64,000 nt of DNA, from positions 82,447 to 146,446 of the forward strand of contig NZ_REFV01000009.1 of the NCBI RefSeq assembly GCF_003688895.1. Reading direction: 5' to 3'. Numbering within the stretch: position 1 is the first letter of the stretch; every line of letters begins with the position of its first letter. The notes under the pieces are model-generated. The model did not search any database, was not told the DNA's origin, and saw only the letters and a list, made by a program, of their open reading frames with translations. The translations under genes and the position numbers were made by a program. Shown in pieces: positions 51,101 to 60,242 of the stretch. This DNA is from Dokdonia sinensis (GTDB lineage: Bacteria > Bacteroidota > Bacteroidia > Flavobacteriales > Flavobacteriaceae).

Positions 51101-52534
51101 GGAAATGCCACAATTACTGCGGGAGATGTAGACAATGGTAGTACAGATAACTGCGGTATAGCGACGGTTGCAATAGATACGACAACATTTGACTGTTCAA
51201 ATGTAGGAGCAAATAATGTCACACTTACAGTAACTGATGTAAATGGAAATAGCGCCAGTTGTATAGCCGTAGTTACGGTGGCAGATAATATATCACCTGT
51301 AGCTGTATGTCAAAACATCACCGTACAACTAGACGTCAATGGCTCTGTGACTATTGATGCAATGCAAGTAGACGGCGGGAGTAGCGATTTCTGTGGGGTA
51401 ACGTCTCGTAGCCTAGATGTTTCAACATTTGATTGTTCAGATATTGGTGCAAATACAGTAATACTCACTGTGACAGATGCTTCTGGAAATATGGCAACCT
51501 GCCAAGCCATTGTGACCGTAGTAGATAATCAAGCACCTACCGCAGTTTGTAAAAATATAACCGTACAACTGGATGCTTCTGGAAGTGCATTCATCGCTCC
51601 AGAAGATATAGACGACGGAAGTACTGATGCTTGTGGGGTTGCAAACCTCGAAATAAGCAATAATTTGTTCACCTGTAACGATGTGGGATCAAACAATGTG
51701 ATTCTCACCGTTACAGATACAAATGGAAATAGTAGCACTTGCTCAGCAATTGTAACGGTAGAGGACACTGTAGCGCCTACCGTAATTTGTCAAGATATTA
51801 CCATTAACCTTGATGCTGGTGGAAGCGCCTTTATAACCGTAAATGATATAGATGGGGGAAGCTCTGATTCCTGCGGTGTCTCTACCACAAGTATTGATAC
51901 GACTACATTTGACTGTGATAATATCGGTGTAAATTCAGTAGAACTTACGGTTACAGATATTAATGGTAATACGGCCACCTGTATTGCAACAGTTACGGTT
52001 ATAGATGATCTAGATCCTACCATAGATTGCCCTACTGTTCTTTCAGTAGGATTGGAAGGTGCGTCCATGTACACGGTTCAAAATTTCTTGACTTCGGGAC
52101 AGATTGGGGTTTCCGATAATTGTGGGGCTGATGTGGTTTTTGTCTCACAAATCCCTACAGTAGGAACAGTACTGACCGAAGGTATTTATGATGGTACGCT
52201 CACAATAGAAGATGCTAGTGGTAATCAGGAGTCTTGCTTTTTTGATTATAACGTGACTTCTGATATTTTGACAACAGATGACGCAATTGCGCCAACTTCG
52301 GTGCTCATCTATCCTGTACCAGCGACTTCGGTGCTCACGGTAGAGAACAAAGGTAATCTGCCTTTAGAGACGATGACGTTTTATGATATGCTGGGGCGCA
52401 AGGTGAAAACGGTCTCGCTACAAAATATGGGAAGTGCCTTGCAGGTGGATGTTTCCGCTTTCGCGAAAGCGAACTACCTCATAATCATCGCAGGTCCCGA
52501 GGGCATTACAACGAGACAATTTATTAAAGAATAA
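48167..52534 (+). CDS. Giant T9SS adhesin with about 13 HYR repeats and an inserted lamin-tail-like domain
   Basis: About 1455 residues. ATG 48167 (MASKITLQRSLF) fits better than TTG 48161. After the signal peptide come about 13 repeats of roughly 82 residues, each with the pattern xCQDITVQLDxxGxxxIxxxDIDxGSxDxCGI...F.C.xxGxNxVxLTVTDxxGNxxTCxAxVTVxD, and a 14th, divergent one. Repeat 4 is split by a foreign domain (about residues 318-524; DLLISGVVYGSLIEFVDDD..., VVSFYRAVEVFALRD, GNDAIELYFNNNVID) that resembles a lamin-tail domain. A T9SS sorting domain closes the protein (SVLIYPVPATSVLTV, YDMLGRKVKTV), in which the palindrome (52456-52471) encodes SAFAKANY. Surface stalk-like adhesin. Confidence 0.88.
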   Translation: MASKITLQRSLFCLLSLITFLLSAQNPTAVCQDITVQLDGTGVVMITGADVDGGSTDDMGIVMMTVSPDAFSCGDIGMQSVTLTVEDADGNMDSCTAIVTVEDTMPPTAVCQDITVQLDATGNVSITPDMLDGGSSDNCVALSFGASQTDFDCTDIGTNNVTLTVTDIAGQSATCIAVVTVQDMMAPTAMCQNIVLPIDVGGNAVLDPSLLDGGSTDNCAGPLTFSASQTMFTCGDTGPQMVTLTVTDASGNSDTCVATVTIQDTAPPVIMCQNLTRTLDASGNLTIDPVDFDNGTTDNCGNVTFTASQTMFSCDDVLNPPTNDLLISGVVYGSLIEFVDDDNDPGTPDIEVVSFYRAVEVFALRDIVNLSQYGIGVANDGQGSDGQEFIFPAIPIPAGMHLTISDESTVDLNTNYFQFFDNTPDFEFSGLDIDGNDAIELYFNNNVIDTFGELTYSSPTEMDPLLWDYELGWAYRIGDTGPDGNTFIGDSWFYSTPGALNGEDTNATALAPFPLDVYNFIQAGSATPVEVTVTATDDAGNSSTCTATVTVEDTTPPIALSQDLVVQLSDNGEYFVDVDVLDTGSSDTCGIASRVAEPSAFFCDEVGDNIVTLTVTDVFDNVSTSTSTITVQDVTPPVMVCEDITVQLDASGTITITPDQIGSGSSDICGFDEMDLNARTIDVDTFDCSNVGMTNIVTYTAIDVNGNSNTCTAMVTVEDNISPEAICQDITIQLDASGNATLTAIEIDGGSTDACGIASRAVDITTFTCANIGENNVELTITDVNGNSSTCTAVVTVEDTVNPTAIAMDITVGIGTSGSVTVSGNQLNNGSSDNCAIASFSVSPNTFTCADVGAPVPVTLTVTDTSGNSSTTTANITLVDNVPPSAVCQNVTLELDSTGNIILDVDDIDNGSAAACGGITRSIDVSSFDCTNIGANNVTLTVTNYNNVSTQCTAVVTVQDNSAPVVICQDLNVLLDSSGNATITAGDVDNGSTDNCGIATVAIDTTTFDCSNVGANNVTLTVTDVNGNSASCIAVVTVADNISPVAVCQNITVQLDVNGSVTIDAMQVDGGSSDFCGVTSRSLDVSTFDCSDIGANTVILTVTDASGNMATCQAIVTVVDNQAPTAVCKNITVQLDASGSAFIAPEDIDDGSTDACGVANLEISNNLFTCNDVGSNNVILTVTDTNGNSSTCSAIVTVEDTVAPTVICQDITINLDAGGSAFITVNDIDGGSSDSCGVSTTSIDTTTFDCDNIGVNSVELTVTDINGNTATCIATVTVIDDLDPTIDCPTVLSVGLEGASMYTVQNFLTSGQIGVSDNCGADVVFVSQIPTVGTVLTEGIYDGTLTIEDASGNQESCFFDYNVTSDILTTDDAIAPTSVLIYPVPATSVLTVENKGNLPLETMTFYDMLGRKVKTVSLQNMGSALQVDVSAFAKANYLIIIAGPEGITTRQFIKE
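48240..52250 (+). repeat. Coding HYR tandem repeats
   Basis: About 13 units of roughly 245 bp encode the HYR repeats of the giant adhesin; conserved blocks such as GTACAACTAGATGC and TGTCAAGATATAAC recur. Repeat 4 is interrupted by about 620 bp of unrelated coding sequence. Confidence 0.8.
52456..52471. repeat. 16-bp palindrome, exact copy 10
   Basis: In the sorting domain of the giant HYR adhesin gene, read as AFAKA. Confidence 0.9.
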
Positions 52535-52543
52535 ATCTATCCT

Positions 52544-53038
52544 ATGAAAAAATATAGTGTAATACTTATAGTCTTATGTTGCTTCGGGATGTGCCACGCC
52601 CAGCAAATCGTACGGTCGAGCGTAGGCTCTAGTGGCGGGACGGGTAAGATAGAGTCTGGAGAACATACATTTATGGTGCAACAGAGTATAGGACAATCCA
52701 GCGTGATAGGAACTACGGTAAATGGTGCTGTAACATTGCGACAGGGCTTTATCCAGGCACCCATAAAAGTGATGAGTATTGTCTCTGAGGACACAACGCT
52801 TGATGCTACGGTGTTTCCTAATCCTGTGGAAAGCGTGCTTACCATACAATTTAACGAAGTGATTTCTGGCGAAGTGCAAACCATTCTGTACGATATGCTG
52901 GGACGTATCGTATACGATCGTATGCAAGAGGGAAATCAATCTATAGGTATTGATATGAGCGATCTCTCGACTGCTCAATATGTGCTCCTAGTTACTTCTG
53001 GGAATAAACAATTTAAAGCTAATCTGATTAAACGTTGA
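52544..53038 (+). CDS. Small T9SS-sorted secreted protein
   Basis: 164 residues: a signal peptide (to about 20), a short domain (about 21-75, SSVGSSGGTGKIESGEHTFMVQQSIGQSSVIGT...LRQGFIQAP) that in other Bacteroidetes proteins marks the region preceding the sorting domain, and a T9SS sorting domain (about 85-164, ATVFPNPVESVLTI, YDMLGRIVYD). It begins 9 bp after the giant adhesin gene and is followed 1 bp later by the barrel gene, so all belong to one operon. Possibly a small partner anchored next to the adhesin. Confidence 0.8.
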   Translation: MKKYSVILIVLCCFGMCHAQQIVRSSVGSSGGTGKIESGEHTFMVQQSIGQSSVIGTTVNGAVTLRQGFIQAPIKVMSIVSEDTTLDATVFPNPVESVLTIQFNEVISGEVQTILYDMLGRIVYDRMQEGNQSIGIDMSDLSTAQYVLLVTSGNKQFKANLIKR

Positions 53039-53039
53039 T

Positions 53040-53717
53040 ATGAAAAAATTACTACTACTGTGCTGCCTTTGTGCAGGAATTTCGGCTACTGGACAGCAGA
53101 TTTTTGTTGAGTTAGGTCGTGTGAACTCATCTTTTGATTTTACAAATTCGCAGGGAGAAATGCTAGAAAACCTACAGTCGGTATCAAATACCTACGTGGG
53201 TGTAGGCTATAAGCATCGCTTCTTTACGGATGATCTTCACATAGGTTTGGGCCTTAATTATAACAGTTATGGCGCAACGGGAAGTGATGATACTGTAAAT
53301 AATTTCTTCGAGTGGGAAGTAGATTATATAGGGGTCAACCTGAATTTTGATTATGACTTTCTGGAGTATAAGGGTTTTAAAGCCTTCGCGAAAGCAGGAG
53401 TATCTCTAGAGTTCCTAGCATCTGGAACACAGCGCATCAATAACCAGACGATTAACTTGGTCAAGGAAGAGGAATTTGACAACAATGCTTTTTTTCTAAG
53501 AGCTGGAGGAGGGGTTTCTTATCCAATATTTGATGGAGGGAGACTGTATGCGCAATACCTCTGGGGACAGAGTTTACCACTAGAAGATGATAGTCCAGAG
53601 AGTGGGGAGGAGCTTGTGATAAACACAAATATGTTCGGTATAGGACTGATTGTAGACCTTTTCAAAAAGAAAGAAACGGTTCAAACTGAGCAGGAAGAAA
53701 CAAATACAACAGACTAA
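53040..53717 (+). CDS. Outer-membrane beta-barrel protein
   Basis: 225 residues. Signal peptide (to about 19) and eight or so amphipathic strands with aromatic ends (FVELGRVNSSFDF, TYVGVGYKHRFF, HIGLGLNYNSYG, IGVNLNFDYDFL, GFKAFAKAGVSLEF, FFLRAGGGVSYPI, RLYAQYLWGQSL, FGIGLIVDLF), typical of a small porin-like barrel of the OmpW/PorT size. The tail is acidic. A palindrome variant (53381-53396) encodes KAFAKAG in a strand. It is located between the adhesin and the tail-fibre-like genes and could be a membrane partner of either. Confidence 0.78.
   Translation: MKKLLLLCCLCAGISATGQQIFVELGRVNSSFDFTNSQGEMLENLQSVSNTYVGVGYKHRFFTDDLHIGLGLNYNSYGATGSDDTVNNFFEWEVDYIGVNLNFDYDFLEYKGFKAFAKAGVSLEFLASGTQRINNQTINLVKEEEFDNNAFFLRAGGGVSYPIFDGGRLYAQYLWGQSLPLEDDSPESGEELVINTNMFGIGLIVDLFKKKETVQTEQEETNTTD
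53381..53396. repeat. Palindrome variant, two to three changes
   Basis: AGCCTTCGCGAAAGCA in the barrel gene, read as AFAKA. Confidence 0.6.
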
Positions 53718-53729
53718 AAATAAATCAAG

Positions 53730-56700
53730 ATGAAGCAACTATTACAATTCGCATTTTTATTGATTATAGGAGTGGCTACCGCTCAGACGGACGGGTTGAG
53801 CTATCAAGCTTTAATTATAGACCCAAACCCTCAGGAACTTCCTGGGGCAGATGCTACGGGTAATATTTTACCTAATGCACCAGTCGCGGTAAGATTTACG
53901 CTCATAGATGAGAATGGAAGTACAGAATATCAAGAGGTACAACAAACAACGACAGATGAGTTTGGGATGATAAATCTCATCATAGGTCAAGGGCAACCGC
54001 AAAGCGGAAATCTATTTACAGAAATCCAATGGCGCGGAAAGCCTAAAGACCTTCAAGTGGAAATTAACCTAGATGGAAGCTATAACGAATTGAGCCGTCA
54101 AGGATTAGCTTTTTTGCCTTATTCTTTACATCGTGACATATTAGCCACAGGAGATGTGCAAATAGGAGGTTTGGTAGACTTTAGACGTAATCTCGTGGTA
54201 GACGGAACTACAGACTTAAATGGAAATGTGTCTGTAAACAACAATAGCGCAACAATTCTTACAGGAACGTTACAGGTCGATATGCGTACAGAACTCAACG
54301 ACAAGCTTACGGTTTTGAACAGTAGCAATACAGAACTTACAGGCAAGCTCAATGTAGATGGTGATACGCGATTTGCAAGCATATTAAATGTAGAGGGAGC
54401 CGTGACTATGCGTGATGAACTAAGCGTAGATAAGGCGACACAGCTTAATAGCACGTTAGAAGTGTTTAGTAATACAACTTTAAGAAGTGATCTTACCGTC
54501 ACAGATCAGTCTCCTACCTTGCTTACGGGAACCCTTACGGTAGATGGTGTAACAAACCTTAACGATACTGTAAATATCAATAACGGGAGTCCGCTCAACG
54601 TTTCTGGTGATCTAAATGTGGATGGGATTACAACATTTGACAATGACTTAATTGTAAATGGTACGACAAATCTTAATAATAGTCTTAATGTAAATAACGG
54701 AGCTACTACAACCCTCTCTGGAATTCTATTAGTAAAAGAGGATACGTCCTTACAAAGCAGTTTGCTCGTTCAGGGACAAACAAATCTTGAGGATGCACTC
54801 AATGTAAATAATCAAAGTCCGACATTACTTTCAGGAAGTCTTACGGTAGATGGGGATACGAATCTCAATAGCAGTCTTTCTGTAAATAACGCAAGCCCAA
54901 CCTTGCTGTCTGGTGATCTAGATGTAGACGGAAATGTCAATCTTAATAATAACCTCACGGTTAATGGAGTTACAAATTTGAATGATGGCCTTTTTGTAAA
55001 TAATGCAAGTCCTACCAATTTGAGTGGAGCACTCACAGTGGCAGGAGCTACTGATTTAAATAACACGCTCATTGTAGATGGAGAAACAACGCTCAATAGT
55101 AATATGACGGTTGCAAATGCAAGCGCGACAAATCTTACAGGAGCATTAAATGTAGATCTCGCAACGACACTAAATAATACACTCGACGTGACAAATGGAG
55201 CTGCGACTACCTTATCCGGAACGTTAGACGTAGACCAGGCTACAACGCTCAACAATACACTAGAGGTTACAAATGCAAGCGCAACTAGTCTTTCCGGAAC
55301 ACTTACCGTGGACGGACAGTCTACCTTAAATAACAATGTGCTCGTTGCAAATGCGAGCCCTACGTTAATGACTGGAACCTTGGGAGTAGATGGTCAAACC
55401 ACTTTAAATAATGGATTAACCGTAGCAAATGCAAGTCCCGTAAATCTTACGGGAACGTTAGATGTGGCTGGAGTAACAAACCTGAATGATGCCGTGGATA
55501 TTTCGGGCCTAACCACTATAGATGATGATCTCGTAGTAACGGGAAGTGCAACGCTAGGAAGTCTCACAACAGAAAATATAAATATAACGAGTGACAATGC
55601 TGGATTCATTGCCACCTTCGAAAACTTGAATAACAGTTCTGGAGATGGTATCGTTATCAAACTTGGAAAAACGCACGGTGCTTGGGATGGTTCAGACTAT
55701 CTGAGCTTACCCAACCCGGTTGCTTCAGATCTGGGGTCTGCGTTAAACGTTGTAAAAGGAAAGTTTGCAAATCCTGGACCTTTAACACCTTCTGAAATTA
55801 TTGCTCTCGCTCCTAATGCTTTAAAATTGGGCGCTATTTCAAATATTAACAATCTAGTATTTGATGCTTTTAATAGTAATTTACCTAGTGTACCTATCCC
55901 ATCTATTGATTTTCCAGATATTCCATTGCTTACCGGGCGTACTATCTTTCCTGGTGTAACCATTCCATTTGTCAATGTTACAATACCAGCGTGGCAGTTT
56001 CCTACACTTAAAATAGATAGTTTTAATTTATTGAACCCTATCCCCGATCTCATTCCTAATCTTCCTATCAATCTTCCTACAACGGGTTTAAGAGATGTGC
56101 AATTTCCAAATATCCCAACAGGGGACACAGCAAACGGTGACAGCTTAGATAAAGGAAATGTTTTTATTGCATTTCAGGATAAAGAGGATCGTCAGTTGGG
56201 AGCAATTAGAGCACAATCACTTAAAGACTTTAAAGACGCTACAATTTGTAATCCAATCTACTTGCAAGAAGTTATTGCCAGTTTTGTAGGTGTAGATTTA
56301 CTGGATGGTATTGTTTCTGGGGTAGTACAAATGTCTTCACTCATAGATGAGTATAATAGTTTTGGAGTTGAGTATGCTTCTGGAAATGGAGATTATGCAG
56401 AGTGGCTTGAAAGAGCAAACCATGAAGAATACCTCTCTGCTGGAGATATCGTAGCTGTAAAGGGAGGAAAGATTACAAAGGATATTAAAGGTTTAGAACA
56501 AATTATGGTTGTTTCACATAGACCTATCGTTTTAGGTAATGTTCCAGATGAATCTAGAACACACTTGGGTAACAATGTTGCTTTTATGGGACAAGTACCG
56601 GTTAAAATAATGGGGCCTGTGCGTAGTGGAGATTACGTTGTTGCAGGGGCAAATATAAAAGGATACGGGAAAGCTATTTCCCCTAAGGATATGACACCAG

Positions 56701-56924
56701 AAGACTTTGTTAAAGCAGTAGGCCGCTCTTGGGAGCAGAATGAAAATGATGGGCCAAAACTTGTAAACACGGTAGTAGGAGTACACAATGGTGATTGGGT
56801 GAAGGTTTTACAAAAACTCGAGAAAAAGCAACGAGCATTTCAAGAGAAATATAACAGTCTAGAAGCTCAAGTAGAGCGCTTAGACAAAATTGCTAGCGAC
56901 ATCTCAAATGGTATTAATGACTAA
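53730..56924 (+). CDS. Tail-fibre-like repeat protein with peptidase-G2-like C-terminal domain (first paralogue)
   Basis: 1064 residues. Signal peptide, an N-terminal beta domain (about 20-130, LSYQALIIDPNPQELPGADATGN...NLIIGQG), then about 14 repeats of 33-36 residues (about 150-620; LTVDGxTNLNxxLxVNNxSPTxLSG), a Pro-rich DFPxIP segment (about 715-800), and a C-terminal domain with ASGNGDYAEWLER, GDIVAVKGGKI, IMVVSHRPIVLGN, VVGVHNGDW (about 860-1020), followed by a coiled coil (about 1025-1064). The C-terminal domain resembles the intramolecular chaperone/peptidase G2 domain of phage tail spikes. The repeats probably form a fibrous trimer. Next gene is a paralogue 10 bp downstream. Confidence 0.8.
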   Translation: MKQLLQFAFLLIIGVATAQTDGLSYQALIIDPNPQELPGADATGNILPNAPVAVRFTLIDENGSTEYQEVQQTTTDEFGMINLIIGQGQPQSGNLFTEIQWRGKPKDLQVEINLDGSYNELSRQGLAFLPYSLHRDILATGDVQIGGLVDFRRNLVVDGTTDLNGNVSVNNNSATILTGTLQVDMRTELNDKLTVLNSSNTELTGKLNVDGDTRFASILNVEGAVTMRDELSVDKATQLNSTLEVFSNTTLRSDLTVTDQSPTLLTGTLTVDGVTNLNDTVNINNGSPLNVSGDLNVDGITTFDNDLIVNGTTNLNNSLNVNNGATTTLSGILLVKEDTSLQSSLLVQGQTNLEDALNVNNQSPTLLSGSLTVDGDTNLNSSLSVNNASPTLLSGDLDVDGNVNLNNNLTVNGVTNLNDGLFVNNASPTNLSGALTVAGATDLNNTLIVDGETTLNSNMTVANASATNLTGALNVDLATTLNNTLDVTNGAATTLSGTLDVDQATTLNNTLEVTNASATSLSGTLTVDGQSTLNNNVLVANASPTLMTGTLGVDGQTTLNNGLTVANASPVNLTGTLDVAGVTNLNDAVDISGLTTIDDDLVVTGSATLGSLTTENINITSDNAGFIATFENLNNSSGDGIVIKLGKTHGAWDGSDYLSLPNPVASDLGSALNVVKGKFANPGPLTPSEIIALAPNALKLGAISNINNLVFDAFNSNLPSVPIPSIDFPDIPLLTGRTIFPGVTIPFVNVTIPAWQFPTLKIDSFNLLNPIPDLIPNLPINLPTTGLRDVQFPNIPTGDTANGDSLDKGNVFIAFQDKEDRQLGAIRAQSLKDFKDATICNPIYLQEVIASFVGVDLLDGIVSGVVQMSSLIDEYNSFGVEYASGNGDYAEWLERANHEEYLSAGDIVAVKGGKITKDIKGLEQIMVVSHRPIVLGNVPDESRTHLGNNVAFMGQVPVKIMGPVRSGDYVVAGANIKGYGKAISPKDMTPEDFVKAVGRSWEQNENDGPKLVNTVVGVHNGDWVKVLQKLEKKQRAFQEKYNSLEAQVERLDKIASDISNGIND
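54190..55600 (+). repeat. Coding tandem repeats of the first fibre gene
   Basis: About 14 imperfect units of roughly 100 bp, e.g. around GTAAATAACGCAAGTCC and ACGGTAGATGG, encode the LSG-LTVDG-TNLN repeats. Several units are near-identical at DNA level, so length variation by recombination is likely. Confidence 0.75.
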
Positions 56925-56934
56925 AAGAAACGAT

Positions 56935-59900
56935 ATGAAAAATATACTATATGTTTTCCTGTTTCTTTTTTGCACTGCTGTTTTCGGGCAAGTAGATGCG
57001 ATTAGTTATCAAGGAGTAATCATAAATCCAGAAACACAGGAAATTCCTGGTCAAAACGTTCAAGGAAATGTTTTGAATTATAGTGTTGTTCCCGTAAGAT
57101 TTAGTATTGAGAGCGCTCAAGGCGAAATAATATATACGGAAACCAATACAGTGGCAACAGATCGTCTTGGGATGTTCACCGTAAACGTAGGTCGCGGTAC
57201 TGCTGAGGGACCATTTTTTAACTCCCTCGAATGGGACGGAACATCTAAAACACTAATCGTTGAAGTTTTGCTTGATGGATCCTACAAAGTGCTCGACCGA
57301 AAGGTATTGACATTTGTACCCCAGGCATTTCATAGAAATATAAATGCAACAGGTCATTTTGAAGCGTTGGGCGATGTAGAATTAGGAGATGACTTGATCG
57401 TGCGAGGTACCTCAACGCTTAATGATAGTCTCTCTGTTAATAATGAAGCTACTACTGTACTGACAGGAAGATTACAAGTAGACCAGGCAACAATACTCAA
57501 TGATGAATTACGAGTAAATAATGGGAAAGTCACGAGGCTAACAGGAGATCTGGATGGAGCTGGAGCGGTCCAGCTCAATGATGTTCTAAGTGTAAAAGGG
57601 ACGAGTCAGTTTGATGATACTCTTACCGTAGATGAAGCTACAGTGTTGATGTTAAGGTTAGGTGTAGAGGGGGAAACCACAATTGCTGGTGATCTGGAAG
57701 TTGCGACTAATAAGCCGACACTTCTCACGGGTGACTTAACTGTAGATGGTACTTCAGATTTCAATAGAGCTCTCAATATTAATAGTGATCTGGAACAGTC
57801 AGGAGAATTATTTATAGCTGAAGATGCAACACTTGATGGAAATTTAATAGTGAATAGAAAAACCTTTCTGAACGATAAACTGACAGTAAATAATGGCACG
57901 TATACTGATTTAAGCGGGGCGCTTAAAGTTACTGGTCAGACGAGACTCAATAAATTACTGACAGTATCAGGGGTTACAGATTTAGAGAGTATTCTTCGAG
58001 TAAACAATGAATCGCCTACTGCCTTATCGGGCACTTTAAACGTAGATTTATCCACAAATCTAAATGCTAGTTTGAATGTTAACAATAGTAGTTTAACTAC
58101 GTTAACGGGGCCTTTAAATGTACAAGGACTTATCACCTTTGACAATGGTTTAACGGTAAATGGAAGAACTAACCTGAATGATGCCCTTTTCGTAAATAAC
58201 GGCGAGCTCACAGATCTTTCAGGTACGCTTAGAGTAGATGGAGTCTCTAATCTTGATCAAATGCTCAACGTAGCAGGAGAAGCTACTTTTAATAATACGC
58301 TTACCGTAGCAAATGCGAGTGATACCTTCTTAACAGGAATTCTTGACGTAGATGGTGAAACCACTTTAAACAGCACGCTTGATGTCCTTAATCAGGAAGC
58401 GGCAGTATTAAATGGAAGTCTGACAGTAGATGGGGTAACGACCTTAGAAAATACACTATCAGTAACAAATGGAGCTTCCACTTTATTTTCAGGAGTACTA
58501 AATGTTGATCAATCTACTGTTTTTAATAATGGGTGGACTACAGGAAATACCGCAGGTACGCAACTTACAGGACTACTCACCGTTGAGCAACTCGCAACAT
58601 TAAACGCCTTAGAAGTCGCTAATGCAGGCACAACAAGCTTTACAGGTACTCTCGGAGTAGACGGTGTCACTACTTTAGATAATGTTCTAAACATAGATGG
58701 AGCGACTTCAATTAATAATGAGCTTATAGTGACTGGAGCAGGAAATTTTGGAACTATCGTCGCCGAAAATTTAAATATTCGAGGAATTAATGATAATCAA
58801 GTGGCTACATTTTTCAACACGAATGACACCACACCTAACGGATTGCTTATCAAATTAGGAAAAACACATCCCAGATACCTTAATGGTGTTTATCTCGGAG
58901 CTACGCAACCAGGGGATACTGGATCTCCAGAGGCAAGTGTTATTAATGAGATTAAAACCAAATTTATCAATGCAGGTACAATTAGTCCAGGAGATATTAC
59001 AGCGCTCATACCGGATCTTATAAGTCTTGCAGCGGTTCCCAATATCAATAATTTTGTTTTTGAACAGATAAATATTCAGTTGAGTGGAGTTGATTTTCCA
59101 AGTATAGACTTTCCTGCTATTGATTTTCCAGGGATACCAGTTCCAGGTTTTGGGACTGTGGATGTGCCTACACCGGGGGTAATATTTCCGGGAGTAACAT
59201 TTTTTAATGGACTCAATGGAATCTGCTCAGGGCAAGCTTGTTTTAGCATATGCTTTCCTTTTGCGGGATGTACCACCATATGTATCCCTCCAGTAAATGT
59301 ATGTGTACCTTCTATTCCTAAGATAGAATTTCCAAGAATAGATATAGGTGGAGGATTTACAATATCCCCATCATTCCCAGACATCGTGCCTGACTTACCA
59401 TTCTTAAACACACCGGGCTTCCTGCCAGCAGAATTTCCTATCCTTCCAGACACGATTGTATTTGATGCCTTAACAAATAGTAACGAATATGCCGTATTTA
59501 CAGATAAAGAAGGACGTGTAGCTGGAAGTATTCGTGCTGAGTCTATTCAAGACTTCTTGGGAAGAACTATAAATAATGATGTTTATCTTTTAGAGGTGCT
59601 CTCAGCTTTCGTAGGTATTGACGTTGCAGATATTAAAAGTGAGTCAGCATCTGCCATAGTGACACTTGTGAGCGAGTACAACAAGTCTGGACTTGAATTT
59701 GCCTCTGGCAATGGCGATTATGCCGAGTGGTTAGAGCGTGTAGATGTAAATGAATATATTACAGCGGGCGATATCGTAGGTGTAGTAGGTGGTAAAATCT
59801 CAAAAAACCTAGATAATGCAGAGCAAATTATGGTTGTATCCCACAGACCTATCGTTCAAGGTAATACACCAGAACAGGGAAAGGAGTACCTAGGGAATAC

Positions 59901-60237
59901 GGTGGCTTTTATCGGTCAGATTCCAGTCAAGGTTATCGGTAAAGTGGGGTATGGGGACTATATTGTGCCTCATACTGAAATTTCTGGATATGGCGTTGCG
60001 GTTCCAGTAGAGAAAATGACCTTGAGTCAGTTTGAAATCGCTGTAGGTCGCGCTTGGAATGCTAATAATAATGAAGGGCCAAAACTCGTAAATACTGTTG
60101 TTGGACTTCAAAATGGAGATTGGAAAAACCAATTTGAAACTTTGGATAACAAACAAAACAGTTTGAATAAAGGTTTAGAAACTCTAGAAGCAAAGCTCAA
60201 ACGTATAGAACAGACTTTTCAAGGAACCGTAGAATAA
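56935..60237 (+). CDS. Tail-fibre-like repeat protein with peptidase-G2-like C-terminal domain (second paralogue)
   Basis: About 1100 residues from ATG 56935 (MKNILYVFLFLFCTAVFGQ), the start of a good signal peptide; the frame is open from 56890, inside the previous gene. Same layout as the first paralogue: N-terminal beta domain (ISYQGVIINPETQEIPGQNVQGN), about 13 repeats (LxVDGxTTLNxTLxVxNxxxTxLTG), a Pro-rich segment DFPxI, and the C-terminal domain (ASGNGDYAEWLER, MVVSHRPIVQGN, VVGLQNGDW) with a coiled coil at the end. It differs by a cysteine-rich insert (six Cys, 59,220-59,312) in the Pro-rich part that the first paralogue lacks. Confidence 0.8.
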   Translation: MKNILYVFLFLFCTAVFGQVDAISYQGVIINPETQEIPGQNVQGNVLNYSVVPVRFSIESAQGEIIYTETNTVATDRLGMFTVNVGRGTAEGPFFNSLEWDGTSKTLIVEVLLDGSYKVLDRKVLTFVPQAFHRNINATGHFEALGDVELGDDLIVRGTSTLNDSLSVNNEATTVLTGRLQVDQATILNDELRVNNGKVTRLTGDLDGAGAVQLNDVLSVKGTSQFDDTLTVDEATVLMLRLGVEGETTIAGDLEVATNKPTLLTGDLTVDGTSDFNRALNINSDLEQSGELFIAEDATLDGNLIVNRKTFLNDKLTVNNGTYTDLSGALKVTGQTRLNKLLTVSGVTDLESILRVNNESPTALSGTLNVDLSTNLNASLNVNNSSLTTLTGPLNVQGLITFDNGLTVNGRTNLNDALFVNNGELTDLSGTLRVDGVSNLDQMLNVAGEATFNNTLTVANASDTFLTGILDVDGETTLNSTLDVLNQEAAVLNGSLTVDGVTTLENTLSVTNGASTLFSGVLNVDQSTVFNNGWTTGNTAGTQLTGLLTVEQLATLNALEVANAGTTSFTGTLGVDGVTTLDNVLNIDGATSINNELIVTGAGNFGTIVAENLNIRGINDNQVATFFNTNDTTPNGLLIKLGKTHPRYLNGVYLGATQPGDTGSPEASVINEIKTKFINAGTISPGDITALIPDLISLAAVPNINNFVFEQINIQLSGVDFPSIDFPAIDFPGIPVPGFGTVDVPTPGVIFPGVTFFNGLNGICSGQACFSICFPFAGCTTICIPPVNVCVPSIPKIEFPRIDIGGGFTISPSFPDIVPDLPFLNTPGFLPAEFPILPDTIVFDALTNSNEYAVFTDKEGRVAGSIRAESIQDFLGRTINNDVYLLEVLSAFVGIDVADIKSESASAIVTLVSEYNKSGLEFASGNGDYAEWLERVDVNEYITAGDIVGVVGGKISKNLDNAEQIMVVSHRPIVQGNTPEQGKEYLGNTVAFIGQIPVKVIGKVGYGDYIVPHTEISGYGVAVPVEKMTLSQFEIAVGRAWNANNNEGPKLVNTVVGLQNGDWKNQFETLDNKQNSLNKGLETLEAKLKRIEQTFQGTVE
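57350..58770 (+). repeat. Coding tandem repeats of the second fibre gene
   Basis: About 13 imperfect units of roughly 100 bp with the same plan as in the first fibre gene but lower mutual identity. Confidence 0.7.
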
Positions 60238-60242
60238 ATATT

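Noticed and set aside
53730..60237. CRISPR-like repeat array
   Set aside because: The regular repeats are in frame, imperfect, and encode protein repeats in two long genes; there are no unique spacers and no cas genes.
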